Notes under the pieces: generated by a model
Told to the model about the DNA's origin: nothing
Database searches by the model: none
The model's input: only the letters and a program-made list of their open reading frames with translations
Program-made: the position numbers and the translations under genes
Shown: positions 47,401-56,231 of the stretch, piece after piece
How positions within the stretch are numbered: the stretch's first letter is position 1
Layout of the letters: each line of letters opens with the position of its first letter
NCBI RefSeq assembly: GCF_036860675.1
Contig: NZ_JAYKGK010000002.1
Location: forward strand, 186,001 to 250,000
DNA: 64,000 bases
From: Rosettibacter primus
GTDB lineage: Bacteria; Bacteroidota; Ignavibacteria; Ignavibacteriales; Melioribacteraceae
Reading direction: 5' to 3'

Positions 47401-47661
47401 GTGCTTCTGGAGAGTATCTTTATTGATTTTTCTGGCAGGCTTAGTTTGAGATTTTTGCGGAAGATAAAGGTCGGTCAATTTTAGTTTCTGGAATTTTCTT
47501 TTGCTGTATCCATATTTTTGAACTGCTGCTTTATTGACATTTTTAATAGTAAGTGATTTTAATTCATAAACCAATATTGGCAAAGGATGAGCAAGAAATA
47601 AATATTCAAAAAGTTCTTTGTTAAAATTTACTTCCAAATTATTTGGCAGTTTTGTTGCCAT
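44491..47661 (-). CDS. Cytosolic multi-PAS/GAF sensor histidine kinase
   Basis: A 1056-residue kinase with no membrane segment. Visible order: PAS (about 12-120), PAS (135-250), PAS (268-385), GAF (405-560), PAS (575-690), PAS (700-820), HisKA with His842 in MSHEIRTPLN, and HATPase with NLIDNAIKY (N box, near 958-966), DTGIGMS (G1) and GSGLGLALVKKY (G2). It is built to sense internal cues (redox, ligands or gases) through several domains; no haem or flavin residue can be asserted. GGAGGG stands four bases before ATG 47661. The receiver downstream is the likely target. Confidence 0.92.
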   Translation of the reverse strand: MATKLPNNLEVNFNKELFEYLFLAHPLPILVYELKSLTIKNVNKAAVQKYGYSKRKFQKLKLTDLYLPQKSQTKPARKINKDTLQKHRIKNGKAVDVQITKSKIVYEGLTCELMIVQDITEHINLENELIKAESELRTTLYSIGDGVITTDNHGKIVMMNPIAEKLTGWKEKDAKGKKLELVFNIVNEYTRKKVENPVKRVLKEGIVVGLANHTILISKDKTERPILDCGAPIKDKKGEITGVVLVFRDQTKEREAQKKIEEAKIFAESIIATVREPLIVLDSKMNVITANRSFYNIFKTSEKDTIGKSLYKLGNGQLNIPALKLLLKNILPLNTSFENFEVQYNFPHLGFKTILLNARRIYRESNKTDMILLAIEDITERKKAEEKIKKLNRVYSMLSEVNETIVRIREKEKLLNTITKIAVDKGGFSLAWISMINTETEELNIEADYGMNDNYKDRIFADLNVVSHNKSPIRKVLRTGKYFISNNILKDKKMGLCYRLAADYGFKSFAAYPIRMFGKTIGTLNLYSIEEKFFDKEEIELLEQLSMDLSFALEYIEAENERRKIEEIIKQNEENYNALIESSEDAIYLVDRDCRYLHMNKRYLTRLGMKLEEVIGKPYSEFHTLEGSKEFEEKVKKVCESGIAIAYEYQSFRDGRYFIRTLSPVKNPTTNEIYAVVIISKDITHLKEVEKALRESEERFRNIYESLTIGVYRTTPDGKLLMANPTFLSMLGYDSLEEAQSKIIMDEVYAEKGTRDLFLRIIMEEGIVYGFEQKWKRADGKIIYIRENAKAYKNDDGSIAYFEGTAEDITTKKLAEQELMIAKEKAEQADKLKSYFLAQMSHEIRTPLNVIVSFCNLIKEETQDIISPELKEYFKSIDFASKRIIRTIDLVLNMSAVQSGAYIPTYSFFNLKEKIIDNLMAEFKTIAENKGLTFYVDYKTDKLSLFADDYSVAQIFSNLIDNAIKYTNEGSVEIVVERNENDKLTVKVKDTGIGMSEDFLNKLFQPFTQEEQGYTRRFEGSGLGLALVKKYCEMNNAEIYVESQKGKGSTFTVIFG

Positions 47662-47954
47662 TATTCCCTCCTGCGATAAGAAAATTTATTAGCATCCTTT
47701 CTTATCTATTGTTAAAGAAAAAAAATAAAGAACAAATAACTTTTTATAAATTCCGGAGGTACAGGTTAAAAGATGGACAGTAGATATTGATTAAAAAATT
47801 TTTTTTATAATTTTTATTAATTAAAAATACAAAAAAAATTATGATTATCGTTTAATTTCAGAGGGAATTTTCGTTAGAGAATTTGGAAAAGAAATAAAAT
47901 ACCTGCGTGCAGTTTTATAAAATTTCTGAACAAATAAACTGAGAAATAAAAAGT

Positions 47955-50900
47955 TTAATATTCATCCCAGCTTTTTGCTTCCAACTGAAGTGGGTTCTTA
48001 TTGACAAGAGCTTCAGCAAGACGCATAGCAAGTTGTCTATTTGTAATTAACGGTATTTTGAAATCAACTGCTGTTCGGCGAATTATATAATCATTTGTTA
48101 ATTCTTCTTCCTGGTAATTTTTAGGGATATTAATCACAAGGTCAATTTTTCTGGATTTTATATAATCAGCTGCATTTGGGGATTTTCCATTTAGAGGCCA
48201 ATCAAGTGTTTCAACTGGAATTCCATTTGCTTCCATGAATTTTGCTGTTCCTGGTGTTGCATAAAATTTAACACCAATTTTTAATAACTGTCTTGTTGAT
48301 TCGAGCAATTCTGTTTTTGATTCCAGTGTACCTGATGAAATTAATATTGACTTTATCGGGAATTTATAACCAACTGCAGTTAAGGCTTTTAAGAAAGCTT
48401 CATCAAAATCATTGCCAAGGCAGGCAACTTCTCCAGTTGATGCCATCTCTACACCTGTAGTTGGGTCTGCTCCTTCAAGACGAGTGAAAGAAAATTCGGG
48501 AGCTTTAACTCCAACATAATCATAATTAAATGTATGGTCATCTTCCTTTTCAACTTTTTTACCTACGATAACTTTTGCTGCTAATTCAATAAAATTCTTC
48601 TTTAATGTTTTTGATACAAATGGAAAACTTCGAGAAGCTCTTAAATTACATTCTATTACTTTTACTTTATTGTCTTTAGCAAGAAATTGAATATTAAATG
48701 GTCCATTGATATTTAATGCTTTGGCAATTGCTGCAGAAAATTTTTTAATCTGTCTCATTGTTTCTAGATAAGTTCTTTGAGCAGGCAGAACTAATGTTGC
48801 ATCACCTGAATGAACGCCAGCATTTTCAACATGCTCAGAAATTGCAGAACAAATTATTTCTCCATTTTGAGCTACAGCATCAAACTCAAGTTCTTTTGCA
48901 TTCACAAGAAACTTTGAAATCACAACAGGATGTTCGGGTGATACATCAACAGCTTTTTGAAGAAATCTTGTAAGTTCAACATCATCGGTTGCAATTGCCA
49001 TTGCAGCACCACTAAGAACATAAGATGGTCTAACAAGCACAGGGTAACCAACTTTATTGGCAAAATTCAGAGCATCCTGAATTGTATTTAATTTACTCCA
49101 TTCTGGTTGTTCAATTCCAAGTTGATCTAATAATGCTGAAAATTTACTTCTGTCTTCAGCAGTATCAATAGATTTTGGAGAAGTTCCTAAAATTTTTATA
49201 CCTATATTATGAAGTTTTAATGCAAGATTATTGGGGGTTTGGCCTCCCATTGATACTATTACACCTTTAGCTTTAATGGCATCATAAATTTCCCAGATAG
49301 TTTCTGTTGTCAGTTCTTCAAAAAAGAGGGCGTCAGATTGATCATAATCTGTACTTACTGTTTCGGGATTGCAATTAATCATTACAGTTTTATGATTCAT
49401 TTCTCGTAATGTCTTTACAGTATTAACACAACACCAGTCAAATTCTACGGAGCTTCCTATTCGATATGGTCCTGAACCAAGAATGATTATGCTATTCTTA
49501 AGTTTGAAATCAAAATCATGAGACGAACAATTATAAGTGAGATACAGATAATTAGTTTTAGCTGGATATTCAGCTGCAAGTGTGTCAATATGCTGAATAT
49601 AAGGTTTTATATTATATCTTCTTCTGAGCAAATAAATATCATGAGCATCTTTATTTAAGATATTTGCAATTTGTCTATCAGAAAATCCGTGTTGTTTGGC
49701 TTCGATTAATAAATCTTTTGTTAATTTTCCTGCAGCAGCAATCTTTTTCTCTATTTCTACAATATTTTGAACTTTATATAAAAACCATTTATTAATATGA
49801 GTCAATGAGTGAATCCAATCAACAGAATAACCACTTTTAAGAGCTTGCACAACAGCAAACATTCTTTCTTCGGTTGGATGACTTAATGCTTCTTCAATAT
49901 TTTCGAACTCAATTTTAGTTCTGCTTGCAGTTAAACCTTCAACTCCAATATCGAGCATTCGCATTGCTTTTTGAATAGCCTCTTCGAACTTTCTGCCTAT
50001 TGCCATTACTTCGCCAACAGACTTCATTGAGGAGCCAATATTTCTTTTTACAAGCCTGAACTTTTTCAAATCCCAGCGAGGAACTTTTACAACTATATAA
50101 TCAAGTGCAGGTTCAAAAAATGCTTTTGTAGTTTTGGTTACATTATTGGGTAATTCATGCAATCCATAACCAAGTGCTAGTTTTGCTGCAATAAATGCCA
50201 GCGGATATCCCGTTGCTTTCGAAGCTAAAGCAGAACTTCTTGATAATCTTGCATTAACTTCTATTACACGATAATCACTCGAATTTGGATTAAGAGCATA
50301 TTGAATATTACATTCACCTATTATACCAAGATGCCGAATTGTTTTAATAGCAACTTCTCTTAACAAATGATATTCATAATTCGTGAGAGTTTGACTTGGA
50401 GCAACAACAATACTTTCGCCAGTATGAATCCCCATCGGGTCAATATTTTCCATATTACAAACTGTAATACAATTATCATATTGGTCACGAACTACTTCAT
50501 ACTCAATTTCTTTCCAGCCTTCAAGATATTCTTCAACCAATATTTGTGATGAATATGATAATGCTTTGGTAGCAAGTTTTTTTACTTCTGATTTATTTCT
50601 GCAAATTCCAGAGCCCAGTCCTCCAAGAGCATATGCAATTCTAATTATAACAGGGAAACCAATTTTTTGTGCGTATTCAATTGCATCTTCAACAGTAGTG
50701 ACAGCTTTGCTTTGAGGAAATTTTACGTTAATCTCTGCAAGTTTATTGCAGAATAATTGTCTGTCTTCTGTATTTTCAATTGCAGAGATTGGGGTTCCAA
50801 GAACTTTTACTTTGTATTTATCAATAATTCCTTCGCGATACAATGCAAGTCCACAGTTTAATGCTGTTTGCCCACCAAAACTAAGTAAGATCCCATCAGG

Positions 50901-51134
50901 TTTTTCTTTTGCGATAACTTTTTCAACATAATGAGTATTTATTGGAAGCAGATAAACTTTATCTGCTAAATAATCTGATGTTTGAATTGTAGCAATATTT
51001 GGATTTATTAAAACTGTATAAATGCCTTCTTCTTTCAATGCTTTTATTGCTTGAGAACCTGAATAATCAAATTCTCCTGCTTCTCCAATTTTTAATGCAG
51101 AACTTCCTAAGATTAATACTTTTTTGATTTTCAT
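47955..51134 (-). CDS. carB: Carbamoyl-phosphate synthase large subunit
   Basis: Makes carbamoyl phosphate from ammonia, bicarbonate and two ATP, for pyrimidines and arginine. The 1059 residues contain two homologous ATP-grasp halves (first near 1-400, second near 550-935, starting ILGSGPYRIGSSVEFDW), the oligomerisation domain between them, and a C-terminal MGS-like allosteric domain (about 935-1059; SRQLLKIGVKFYATPGTAKF). ATG start, 43 bases after carA. Secure. Confidence 0.98.
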   Translation of the reverse strand: MKIKKVLILGSSALKIGEAGEFDYSGSQAIKALKEEGIYTVLINPNIATIQTSDYLADKVYLLPINTHYVEKVIAKEKPDGILLSFGGQTALNCGLALYREGIIDKYKVKVLGTPISAIENTEDRQLFCNKLAEINVKFPQSKAVTTVEDAIEYAQKIGFPVIIRIAYALGGLGSGICRNKSEVKKLATKALSYSSQILVEEYLEGWKEIEYEVVRDQYDNCITVCNMENIDPMGIHTGESIVVAPSQTLTNYEYHLLREVAIKTIRHLGIIGECNIQYALNPNSSDYRVIEVNARLSRSSALASKATGYPLAFIAAKLALGYGLHELPNNVTKTTKAFFEPALDYIVVKVPRWDLKKFRLVKRNIGSSMKSVGEVMAIGRKFEEAIQKAMRMLDIGVEGLTASRTKIEFENIEEALSHPTEERMFAVVQALKSGYSVDWIHSLTHINKWFLYKVQNIVEIEKKIAAAGKLTKDLLIEAKQHGFSDRQIANILNKDAHDIYLLRRRYNIKPYIQHIDTLAAEYPAKTNYLYLTYNCSSHDFDFKLKNSIIILGSGPYRIGSSVEFDWCCVNTVKTLREMNHKTVMINCNPETVSTDYDQSDALFFEELTTETIWEIYDAIKAKGVIVSMGGQTPNNLALKLHNIGIKILGTSPKSIDTAEDRSKFSALLDQLGIEQPEWSKLNTIQDALNFANKVGYPVLVRPSYVLSGAAMAIATDDVELTRFLQKAVDVSPEHPVVISKFLVNAKELEFDAVAQNGEIICSAISEHVENAGVHSGDATLVLPAQRTYLETMRQIKKFSAAIAKALNINGPFNIQFLAKDNKVKVIECNLRASRSFPFVSKTLKKNFIELAAKVIVGKKVEKEDDHTFNYDYVGVKAPEFSFTRLEGADPTTGVEMASTGEVACLGNDFDEAFLKALTAVGYKFPIKSILISSGTLESKTELLESTRQLLKIGVKFYATPGTAKFMEANGIPVETLDWPLNGKSPNAADYIKSRKIDLVINIPKNYQEEELTNDYIIRRTAVDFKIPLITNRQLAMRLAEALVNKNPLQLEAKSWDEY

Positions 51135-51177
51135 TTCTCCCCGAATTAATTATTTAATAAAATTAATTTTGAAAAAA

Positions 51178-52257
51178 TTATACATCTTTTAAAAATTCAT
51201 CAAATATAAATGATGTATCTACTGGACCAGGTGTAGCTTCCGGGTGAAATTGAACACTCCTAAATGGCAATTTTTCATGAATCATTCCTTCATTAGAATA
51301 GTCATTTAAATTCTCAAACCAGGGCTGCCAGCCGCGAGGCAATGTTTTTGTATCAACTGCAAAAGAATGATTCTGAGAAGTTATATAACATTTATTCGTT
51401 CCAATTTCTTTAACAGGCTGATTTTGACTTCTGTGACCATATTTTAATTTATAAGTTTTTGCACCTGCAGCAAGAGCAAGTATCTGATGCCCCATACATA
51501 TTCCAAGTATTGGAACCTGTTTTTGAATTAATTTTTTTGCTGATGCTACAAGTTGCTTATATACTACAGGATTGCCGGGTCCATTAGAAATTACAACCCC
51601 ATCATAATTTTCTTTTTCAACATCATAATCATAAGGAACTCTAATTACTGTAACATTTCTCTGAAGAAGATTTGTAAGAATACTCTTTTTGCAACCGCAA
51701 TCAATTAATAGTACTCTTTTTTTACCATTGCCATATTTTTCTACATGTGGAATTGTAACTTTCGATATAAGATTATCAACATCAGGGTTATAAAATTCAA
51801 CAACTTCTTCTCCCACCTCGATTTTGCCAAGCATTGTTCCATGTTCTCTTAAAATTCTTGTTAACATTCTCGTATCAATTCCGTATAATCCGGGAACATT
51901 ATATCGTTTTAACCAATCGCTTAAACTTTCAACTGCACTCCAATGACTATATGTTTCTGATTCTTCCGAAACAATTAAACCAGAAACTTGAATTTCTTTT
52001 GATTCAAAAAACTCAGGTATGTCATCATCATTTAAAGGTGGAACTCCATAATTTCCTATCAGGGGATAAGTCATCACAAGTATTTGTCCTTTATAAGAAG
52101 GGTCTGTAAAAGTTTCAGGGTATCCTACCATACCAGTATTAAAAACTACTTCCCCAGCAACAGATTTATAACTTCCAAAGAGATAACCTTCAAAAATATC
52201 ACCATTTTTTAATATTAATTTTCCTCTTTGTTTTTGTGTGTTCTTTTTGCTACTCAA
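51178..52257 (-). CDS. carA: Carbamoyl-phosphate synthase small (glutaminase) subunit
   Basis: Hydrolyses glutamine and channels ammonia to CarB. The 359 residues have the N-terminal CPSase_sm_chain domain (NTGMVGYPETFTDPSYKGQ near 40-58) and a class I amidotransferase with Cys254 in LGICMGHQ and the HPE element (VQFHPEATPG) near the C-terminus. The start is TTG at 52257, backed by AAGGAG seven bases upstream; the first Met, residue 43, is far inside the family sequence. carA and carB form an operon. Confidence 0.97.
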   Translation of the reverse strand: MSSKKNTQKQRGKLILKNGDIFEGYLFGSYKSVAGEVVFNTGMVGYPETFTDPSYKGQILVMTYPLIGNYGVPPLNDDDIPEFFESKEIQVSGLIVSEESETYSHWSAVESLSDWLKRYNVPGLYGIDTRMLTRILREHGTMLGKIEVGEEVVEFYNPDVDNLISKVTIPHVEKYGNGKKRVLLIDCGCKKSILTNLLQRNVTVIRVPYDYDVEKENYDGVVISNGPGNPVVYKQLVASAKKLIQKQVPILGICMGHQILALAAGAKTYKLKYGHRSQNQPVKEIGTNKCYITSQNHSFAVDTKTLPRGWQPWFENLNDYSNEGMIHEKLPFRSVQFHPEATPGPVDTSFIFDEFLKDV

Positions 52258-52264
52258 TTTTTTA

Positions 52265-52270
52265 CTCCTT
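52265..52270 (-). promoter_or_regulatory. Ribosome binding site for the TTG start of carA
   Basis: AAGGAG, seven bases before TTG 52257 on the minus strand; decides the non-ATG start. Confidence 0.72.
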
Positions 52271-52379
52271 TATAGTCTTATAAATTTGGGAGGTATTAAT
52301 ACTGGATGTCAAATTAAATTGCGCAAATTTATAAAAAAAATATTATTCAGCAAAAAGTGATAAAAATTTTTTTTAAGGA

Positions 52380-52976
52380 TTAGCTTAAAATTTTTTCTAT
52401 GGGAATCTTATGTTCATCATCAATATTTAACATTGAATTTATTAGATAAAAAAATTTGAACTTATTAATATCATTTTTCCTTAATTCTTCTTCTCGTATT
52501 ATTTCTTCATTCAAAAGTTTTTCTCTCTTTGTCCCTTTAAGAAGTGGTGTAGATGGTGTAACAAAAATTACTCCATCAGTAAAAACAAGGTTTGCAAAAG
52601 AAGCATCAGTAACAAAATTATTTTTAATTATTATTATTTCATCAGCATTTGATTCTAATAACATCTTGTTCAATTCATCACGATTTTCAAATTTATATGT
52701 GTAATCAATAAAATTATTTTCAACTATTTTTATTGTATTAATATTTTTTTTAACATAAGGAACAAATTCAATTGATTCAATTTCTTTTGAATAAACTACA
52801 CGGCATTTATAAAGCTTGTTATCTAAATTATTCGGGATTTTTATTATTGAAGATAAATCAATTTCATCTTCGCAGTTGAAAAGAATTTTTCTGGAATTAT
52901 TCATTCTATTATTGTGATAATTAATGTTGAATAATTTTTTATCAAATACTTTAATGCTTTCAATTAATCGGCACAT
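52380..52976 (-). CDS. Class IV aminotransferase family protein, short aminodeoxychorismate lyase-like
   Basis: Probable 4-amino-4-deoxychorismate lyase, releasing p-aminobenzoate and pyruvate for folate. The 198 residues are much shorter than the roughly 270 of E. coli PabC, but match a compact form I recall in Bacteroidota next to PabB. The PLP lysine is Lys95 in DYTYKFENRDEL, and NADEIIIIKNNFVTDASFANL is the typical post-lysine stretch. Start trimmed from TTG 52988 to ATG 52976. It overlaps the end of pabB by 17 bases, supporting a joint pathway. Confidence 0.82.
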   Translation of the reverse strand: MCRLIESIKVFDKKLFNINYHNNRMNNSRKILFNCEDEIDLSSIIKIPNNLDNKLYKCRVVYSKEIESIEFVPYVKKNINTIKIVENNFIDYTYKFENRDELNKMLLESNADEIIIIKNNFVTDASFANLVFTDGVIFVTPSTPLLKGTKREKLLNEEIIREEELRKNDINKFKFFYLINSMLNIDDEHKIPIEKILS

Positions 52977-53967
52977 AAACTTTATCAATTAGTTCTTGAT
53001 ATTCTGAATAAAGATTACTCAAAAAAGTGATTCCCCCACCGCTTCTATAAAAAAGTTGTCCATTTTTATTTTCAATAAAACGAATCATCACAGCACTATC
53101 GAGATTAAAACCATCAAAAATGCCAAATATGCCTGTATAGTAACCTCTTTTTTCAATTTCAACATTGTGTATAATATCTACAGTTTTTCTTTTTGGTGCT
53201 CCACTGATTGAACCTGCCGGCAGAAGTGAAAAAATTATATTACCAATATTTTCATTGTAATCTTTTTCAAGCTCGCCAACTATCTTTGAGCTTACCTGCA
53301 GCAATGTTTTTTGATTTGTAACCAATCGTTCTATGTATCGGAATTTTTCAACTCTTACATTTTTTGAAACAATGCTTAGATCGTTCCTTATCAAATCAAC
53401 AATTGTATTGTGTTCGGCAATTTCTTTATCATCATTCAAAAGAATGTCTTCTGCTTCCGGAATCGAAGCATCAATTGTTCCCTTCATAGGGAATGATGAA
53501 ATTAATCCGTCTTCAATTTTAACAAATGTTTCTGGAGAAAAAACAACAAATTCATTTTTGTACAAAAGTTTGTATTTAGCACAACTTACATAATAAATTT
53601 CTTCCATTGTAAGATTTGTTTTAATCCTTGTAGGGAAAGTAAGATTTAACAAATAAGTATTACCCGAATAAATTTCTTTATAAACTTTTTCGAAAGCTTT
53701 CTCATAATCTTCAAATGATACAGGAAATTTAATGAATTCAATTTTTTTATTAATGCTATGATTTTTTGCGGGAGTGTCACTAATTTGATAAAAAATTTTT
53801 TGTTGGTGTAATTCCGACATTTTTAATACGACAGGATTTTCCATATCAAAATCAATTATAAACAAATATGGAATTCTTTCTTTGCCGTATTTATTCATTA
53901 AGTTTATGGTGGAATTAACTTTCTCTTTGTTATCAATTAAATTAATTACATTCATACCTAATTTCAT
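52960..53967 (-). CDS. pabB: Aminodeoxychorismate synthase component I
   Basis: Chorismate-utilising enzyme of folate synthesis, aminating chorismate to ADC. The 335 residues hold the chorismate-binding domain with EIYSGNTYLLNLT, LLNDDKEIAEHNTIVDLIRNDL, GSISGAPKRK and GYYTGIFGIFDG, but lack the N-terminal anthranilate-synthase-type domain, so this is the short form. TrpE is excluded by length and neighbour. No PabA glutaminase is visible nearby. ATG start overlapping the MauE gene by four bases. Confidence 0.9.
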   Translation of the reverse strand: MKLGMNVINLIDNKEKVNSTINLMNKYGKERIPYLFIIDFDMENPVVLKMSELHQQKIFYQISDTPAKNHSINKKIEFIKFPVSFEDYEKAFEKVYKEIYSGNTYLLNLTFPTRIKTNLTMEEIYYVSCAKYKLLYKNEFVVFSPETFVKIEDGLISSFPMKGTIDASIPEAEDILLNDDKEIAEHNTIVDLIRNDLSIVSKNVRVEKFRYIERLVTNQKTLLQVSSKIVGELEKDYNENIGNIIFSLLPAGSISGAPKRKTVDIIHNVEIEKRGYYTGIFGIFDGFNLDSAVMIRFIENKNGQLFYRSGGGITFLSNLYSEYQELIDKVYVPIN

Positions 53968-54866
53968 TTAATCTGTGTTTTCAAAATATTTTCTAAAAAA
54001 TTGTTATCCCAGAATTCTTTCACTTCGCCATCATGAAGCCAGTAAATTCTCGGTGGACTTGACCCAATTAAATCATAAAATTTCTTTACATCTATTTTTT
54101 GATAGGGCAGATTAAATTTAGTTATAACTTTGAATGAATCAATAGATACATCTCCTTCTGAAAATAGCAGAGAAAAAATATTCGAATAAACTTCTGGTTT
54201 TGTTCTCAATGTTTCTAATTCTATTGCAAGTTGCTGGCAATGTTCACATTCTGTATTCATTACCGCAATAAATTTATCACCTGATGTTAAATCAACTCTG
54301 CCTTTTCCTTCAAAATATGTCAAATCGCTGAATTTAAAATTTCTATAAGATTTCACAGGCGAAGCTGCAAACATTAAAACTGATACTACAATTATTATTA
54401 AAAATGTTAACATCAAATTATTTTTGTTCATTATTTTGTATTTACTCAAAACAAAAATCATTATTACCAAAAAAACATTTTTAATTATTGATTCCAGAGG
54501 AGACATTGGAATTACCTCTCCAAAACAACCACAATTTTGATTATCTTTTAGAAAATAACCCGTATAGATTAAATAGATCGTAAATACCACCAGAAAAATA
54601 ATTGATGCAGGAATTACCACACGTTTGATTTCGATGTTAAAAACAAATAGTAAACCTAATGAAAATTCCAGACCAATTAACAAACGAACAAAAATTGCAG
54701 CTGTTTCTCTGGATGAAAAAAATCCATGGTCTATTAAAATAATTTCAACTATCCCGGGAGTAATTAATTTAGAATAAGCGGAAAATAAAAACACAATCCC
54801 TAAAATAATTCTTAAAATAATTATAATTAGTTCATTTCTTTTTTGAGTAAAATTTGTGTTCAACAT
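53964..54866 (-). CDS. MauE/DoxX-type membrane protein fused to a thioredoxin-like domain
   Basis: A 300-residue fusion. Residues 1-170 are a DoxX/MauE membrane domain with helices near 15-34, 60-77, 82-103, 127-142 and 152-168, including the CGCFG motif (Cys112, Cys114) characteristic of MauE-like proteins. The C-terminal 130 residues look thioredoxin-like with Cys207 and Cys210 (TECEHC) after a strand (DKFIAVMNT). This suggests a transmembrane thiol redox relay, similar in outline to VKOR or DsbD fusions; that is inference. Located between radA and pabB in an overlapping run. Confidence 0.82.
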   Translation of the reverse strand: MLNTNFTQKRNELIIIILRIILGIVFLFSAYSKLITPGIVEIILIDHGFFSSRETAAIFVRLLIGLEFSLGLLFVFNIEIKRVVIPASIIFLVVFTIYLIYTGYFLKDNQNCGCFGEVIPMSPLESIIKNVFLVIMIFVLSKYKIMNKNNLMLTFLIIIVVSVLMFAASPVKSYRNFKFSDLTYFEGKGRVDLTSGDKFIAVMNTECEHCQQLAIELETLRTKPEVYSNIFSLLFSEGDVSIDSFKVITKFNLPYQKIDVKKFYDLIGSSPPRIYWLHDGEVKEFWDNNFLENILKTQIK

Positions 54867-54878
54867 TTTCTCAATATT

Positions 54879-56231
54879 TTATGGACTTAAAACCTGTTTT
54901 AATGCAGAAATGATATTTTCAACCGGAATAATCTCAATAGAATTTTTAATGTTGAGTGATTTATAATTATTATTGGGAACTACAATACTTTTGAACCCTA
55001 ATTTATAAGCTTCTTGAATTCTCTTTTCAATACTATTTACACTTCTTACTTCACCACCTAAACCTACTTCTCCAATTACAACTGTACTATTTTTGGCAAA
55101 CCGATTTGCATAACTTGATGCAATTGCACAGCATACTGCAAGGTCAACAGCTGGTTCTTCAATTCTAATTCCACCAGCAATATTTAAAAATACATTATAT
55201 GATGACAATTTAAGATTGGCTCTTTTTTCCAGAACTGCAAGCAAAATTGAAAGACGACGATAATCAAATCCAGTTGCAACTCGTTGAGGATTTCCATAAA
55301 CGGAAGGAGTAACAAGTGCCTGAACCTCAAGTAATATTGGTCTTGTCCCTTCTATGCTCGATGTAATTACAGAGCCAGAAATTTCTTTTTCTCTTTCACT
55401 TAGAAATATTTCACTCGGGTTTTTTACTTCGTGCAAACCATCCTCATGCATTTCAAAAATTCCAATTTCATTTGTACTGCCAAATCTATTTTTTTGTGAG
55501 CGCAATATTCTATATGAATAACTTCTTTCCCCTTCAAACTGAAGGACTGCATCAACAATATGTTCAAGAACTTTTGGTCCTGCAATCATTCCATCTTTAG
55601 TAACATGACCAACTATTATAACCGAACATTTTTTCTTTTTTGCTGTTTGCATCAGTTCAGCAGTACATTCTCTTATTTGTGTTATTGTCCCTGCTGTATT
55701 TTCTAAATTGGGCTTATAAACTGTTTGTATTGAATCAATTATTACAACATCGGGTTCATATTTTTCTATAGAATTAATGATAATATCAAGGTCTGTTTCG
55801 GTAAGTATAGAAATATTTTCTGAGTCAATATTCAATCTTTTTGCACGAAGATTAATTTGACTGACAGATTCTTCTCCCGATACATAAATTACCTGCCCTT
55901 TAATTTTTGCTGCAGCCTGAAGAACCAGAGTTGATTTTCCAATTCCGGGGTCGCCCCCAATTAAAACAACTGAACCGGGCATCAATCCACCGCCAAGTAC
56001 TCTATCAAATTCTTCAATGTTTGTTTTAATACGACTTTCTTCTTCATAAATTATAGAACTTAATTTAGAAAGAGAACCCTCTGGAATATTTTTACGTTGT
56101 GGTTTCTTTTTATCTTCTATTATCTCTTCAACAAAAGTATTCCAGTTTTCACATGATGGACATTTACCAAGCCATTTGATTGTTTCATAACCACAATTAG
56201 AGCATACATATTTGATATTAAATTTACTCAT
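54879..56231 (-). CDS. radA: DNA repair protein RadA/Sms
   Basis: DnaB-like helicase/branch-migration factor acting with RecA. The 450 residues contain the N-terminal zinc finger (Cys10, 13, 24, 27), a RecA-like ATPase with Walker A GDPGIGKST near 93-101, the RadA-specific KNRFG motif, and a C-terminal Lon-protease-like domain (AVDLAVCCAIASSYA). ATG start overlaps the mlaF end by eight bases. Length is normal. Confidence 0.97.
   Translation of the reverse strand: MSKFNIKYVCSNCGYETIKWLGKCPSCENWNTFVEEIIEDKKKPQRKNIPEGSLSKLSSIIYEEESRIKTNIEEFDRVLGGGLMPGSVVLIGGDPGIGKSTLVLQAAAKIKGQVIYVSGEESVSQINLRAKRLNIDSENISILTETDLDIIINSIEKYEPDVVIIDSIQTVYKPNLENTAGTITQIRECTAELMQTAKKKKCSVIIVGHVTKDGMIAGPKVLEHIVDAVLQFEGERSYSYRILRSQKNRFGSTNEIGIFEMHEDGLHEVKNPSEIFLSEREKEISGSVITSSIEGTRPILLEVQALVTPSVYGNPQRVATGFDYRRLSILLAVLEKRANLKLSSYNVFLNIAGGIRIEEPAVDLAVCCAIASSYANRFAKNSTVVIGEVGLGGEVRSVNSIEKRIQEAYKLGFKSIVVPNNNYKSLNIKNSIEIIPVENIISALKQVLSP

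Noticed and set aside
47896..47920. CTGCGTGCAG palindrome downstream of carB as a terminator
   Set aside because: Stem of only four pairs with a 2-base loop; too weak to claim.
51134..51178. Riboswitch or pyrimidine-responsive leader at carA/carB
   Set aside because: The intergenic gaps are too short (43 and about 120 bases) and show no recognisable fold or known consensus.
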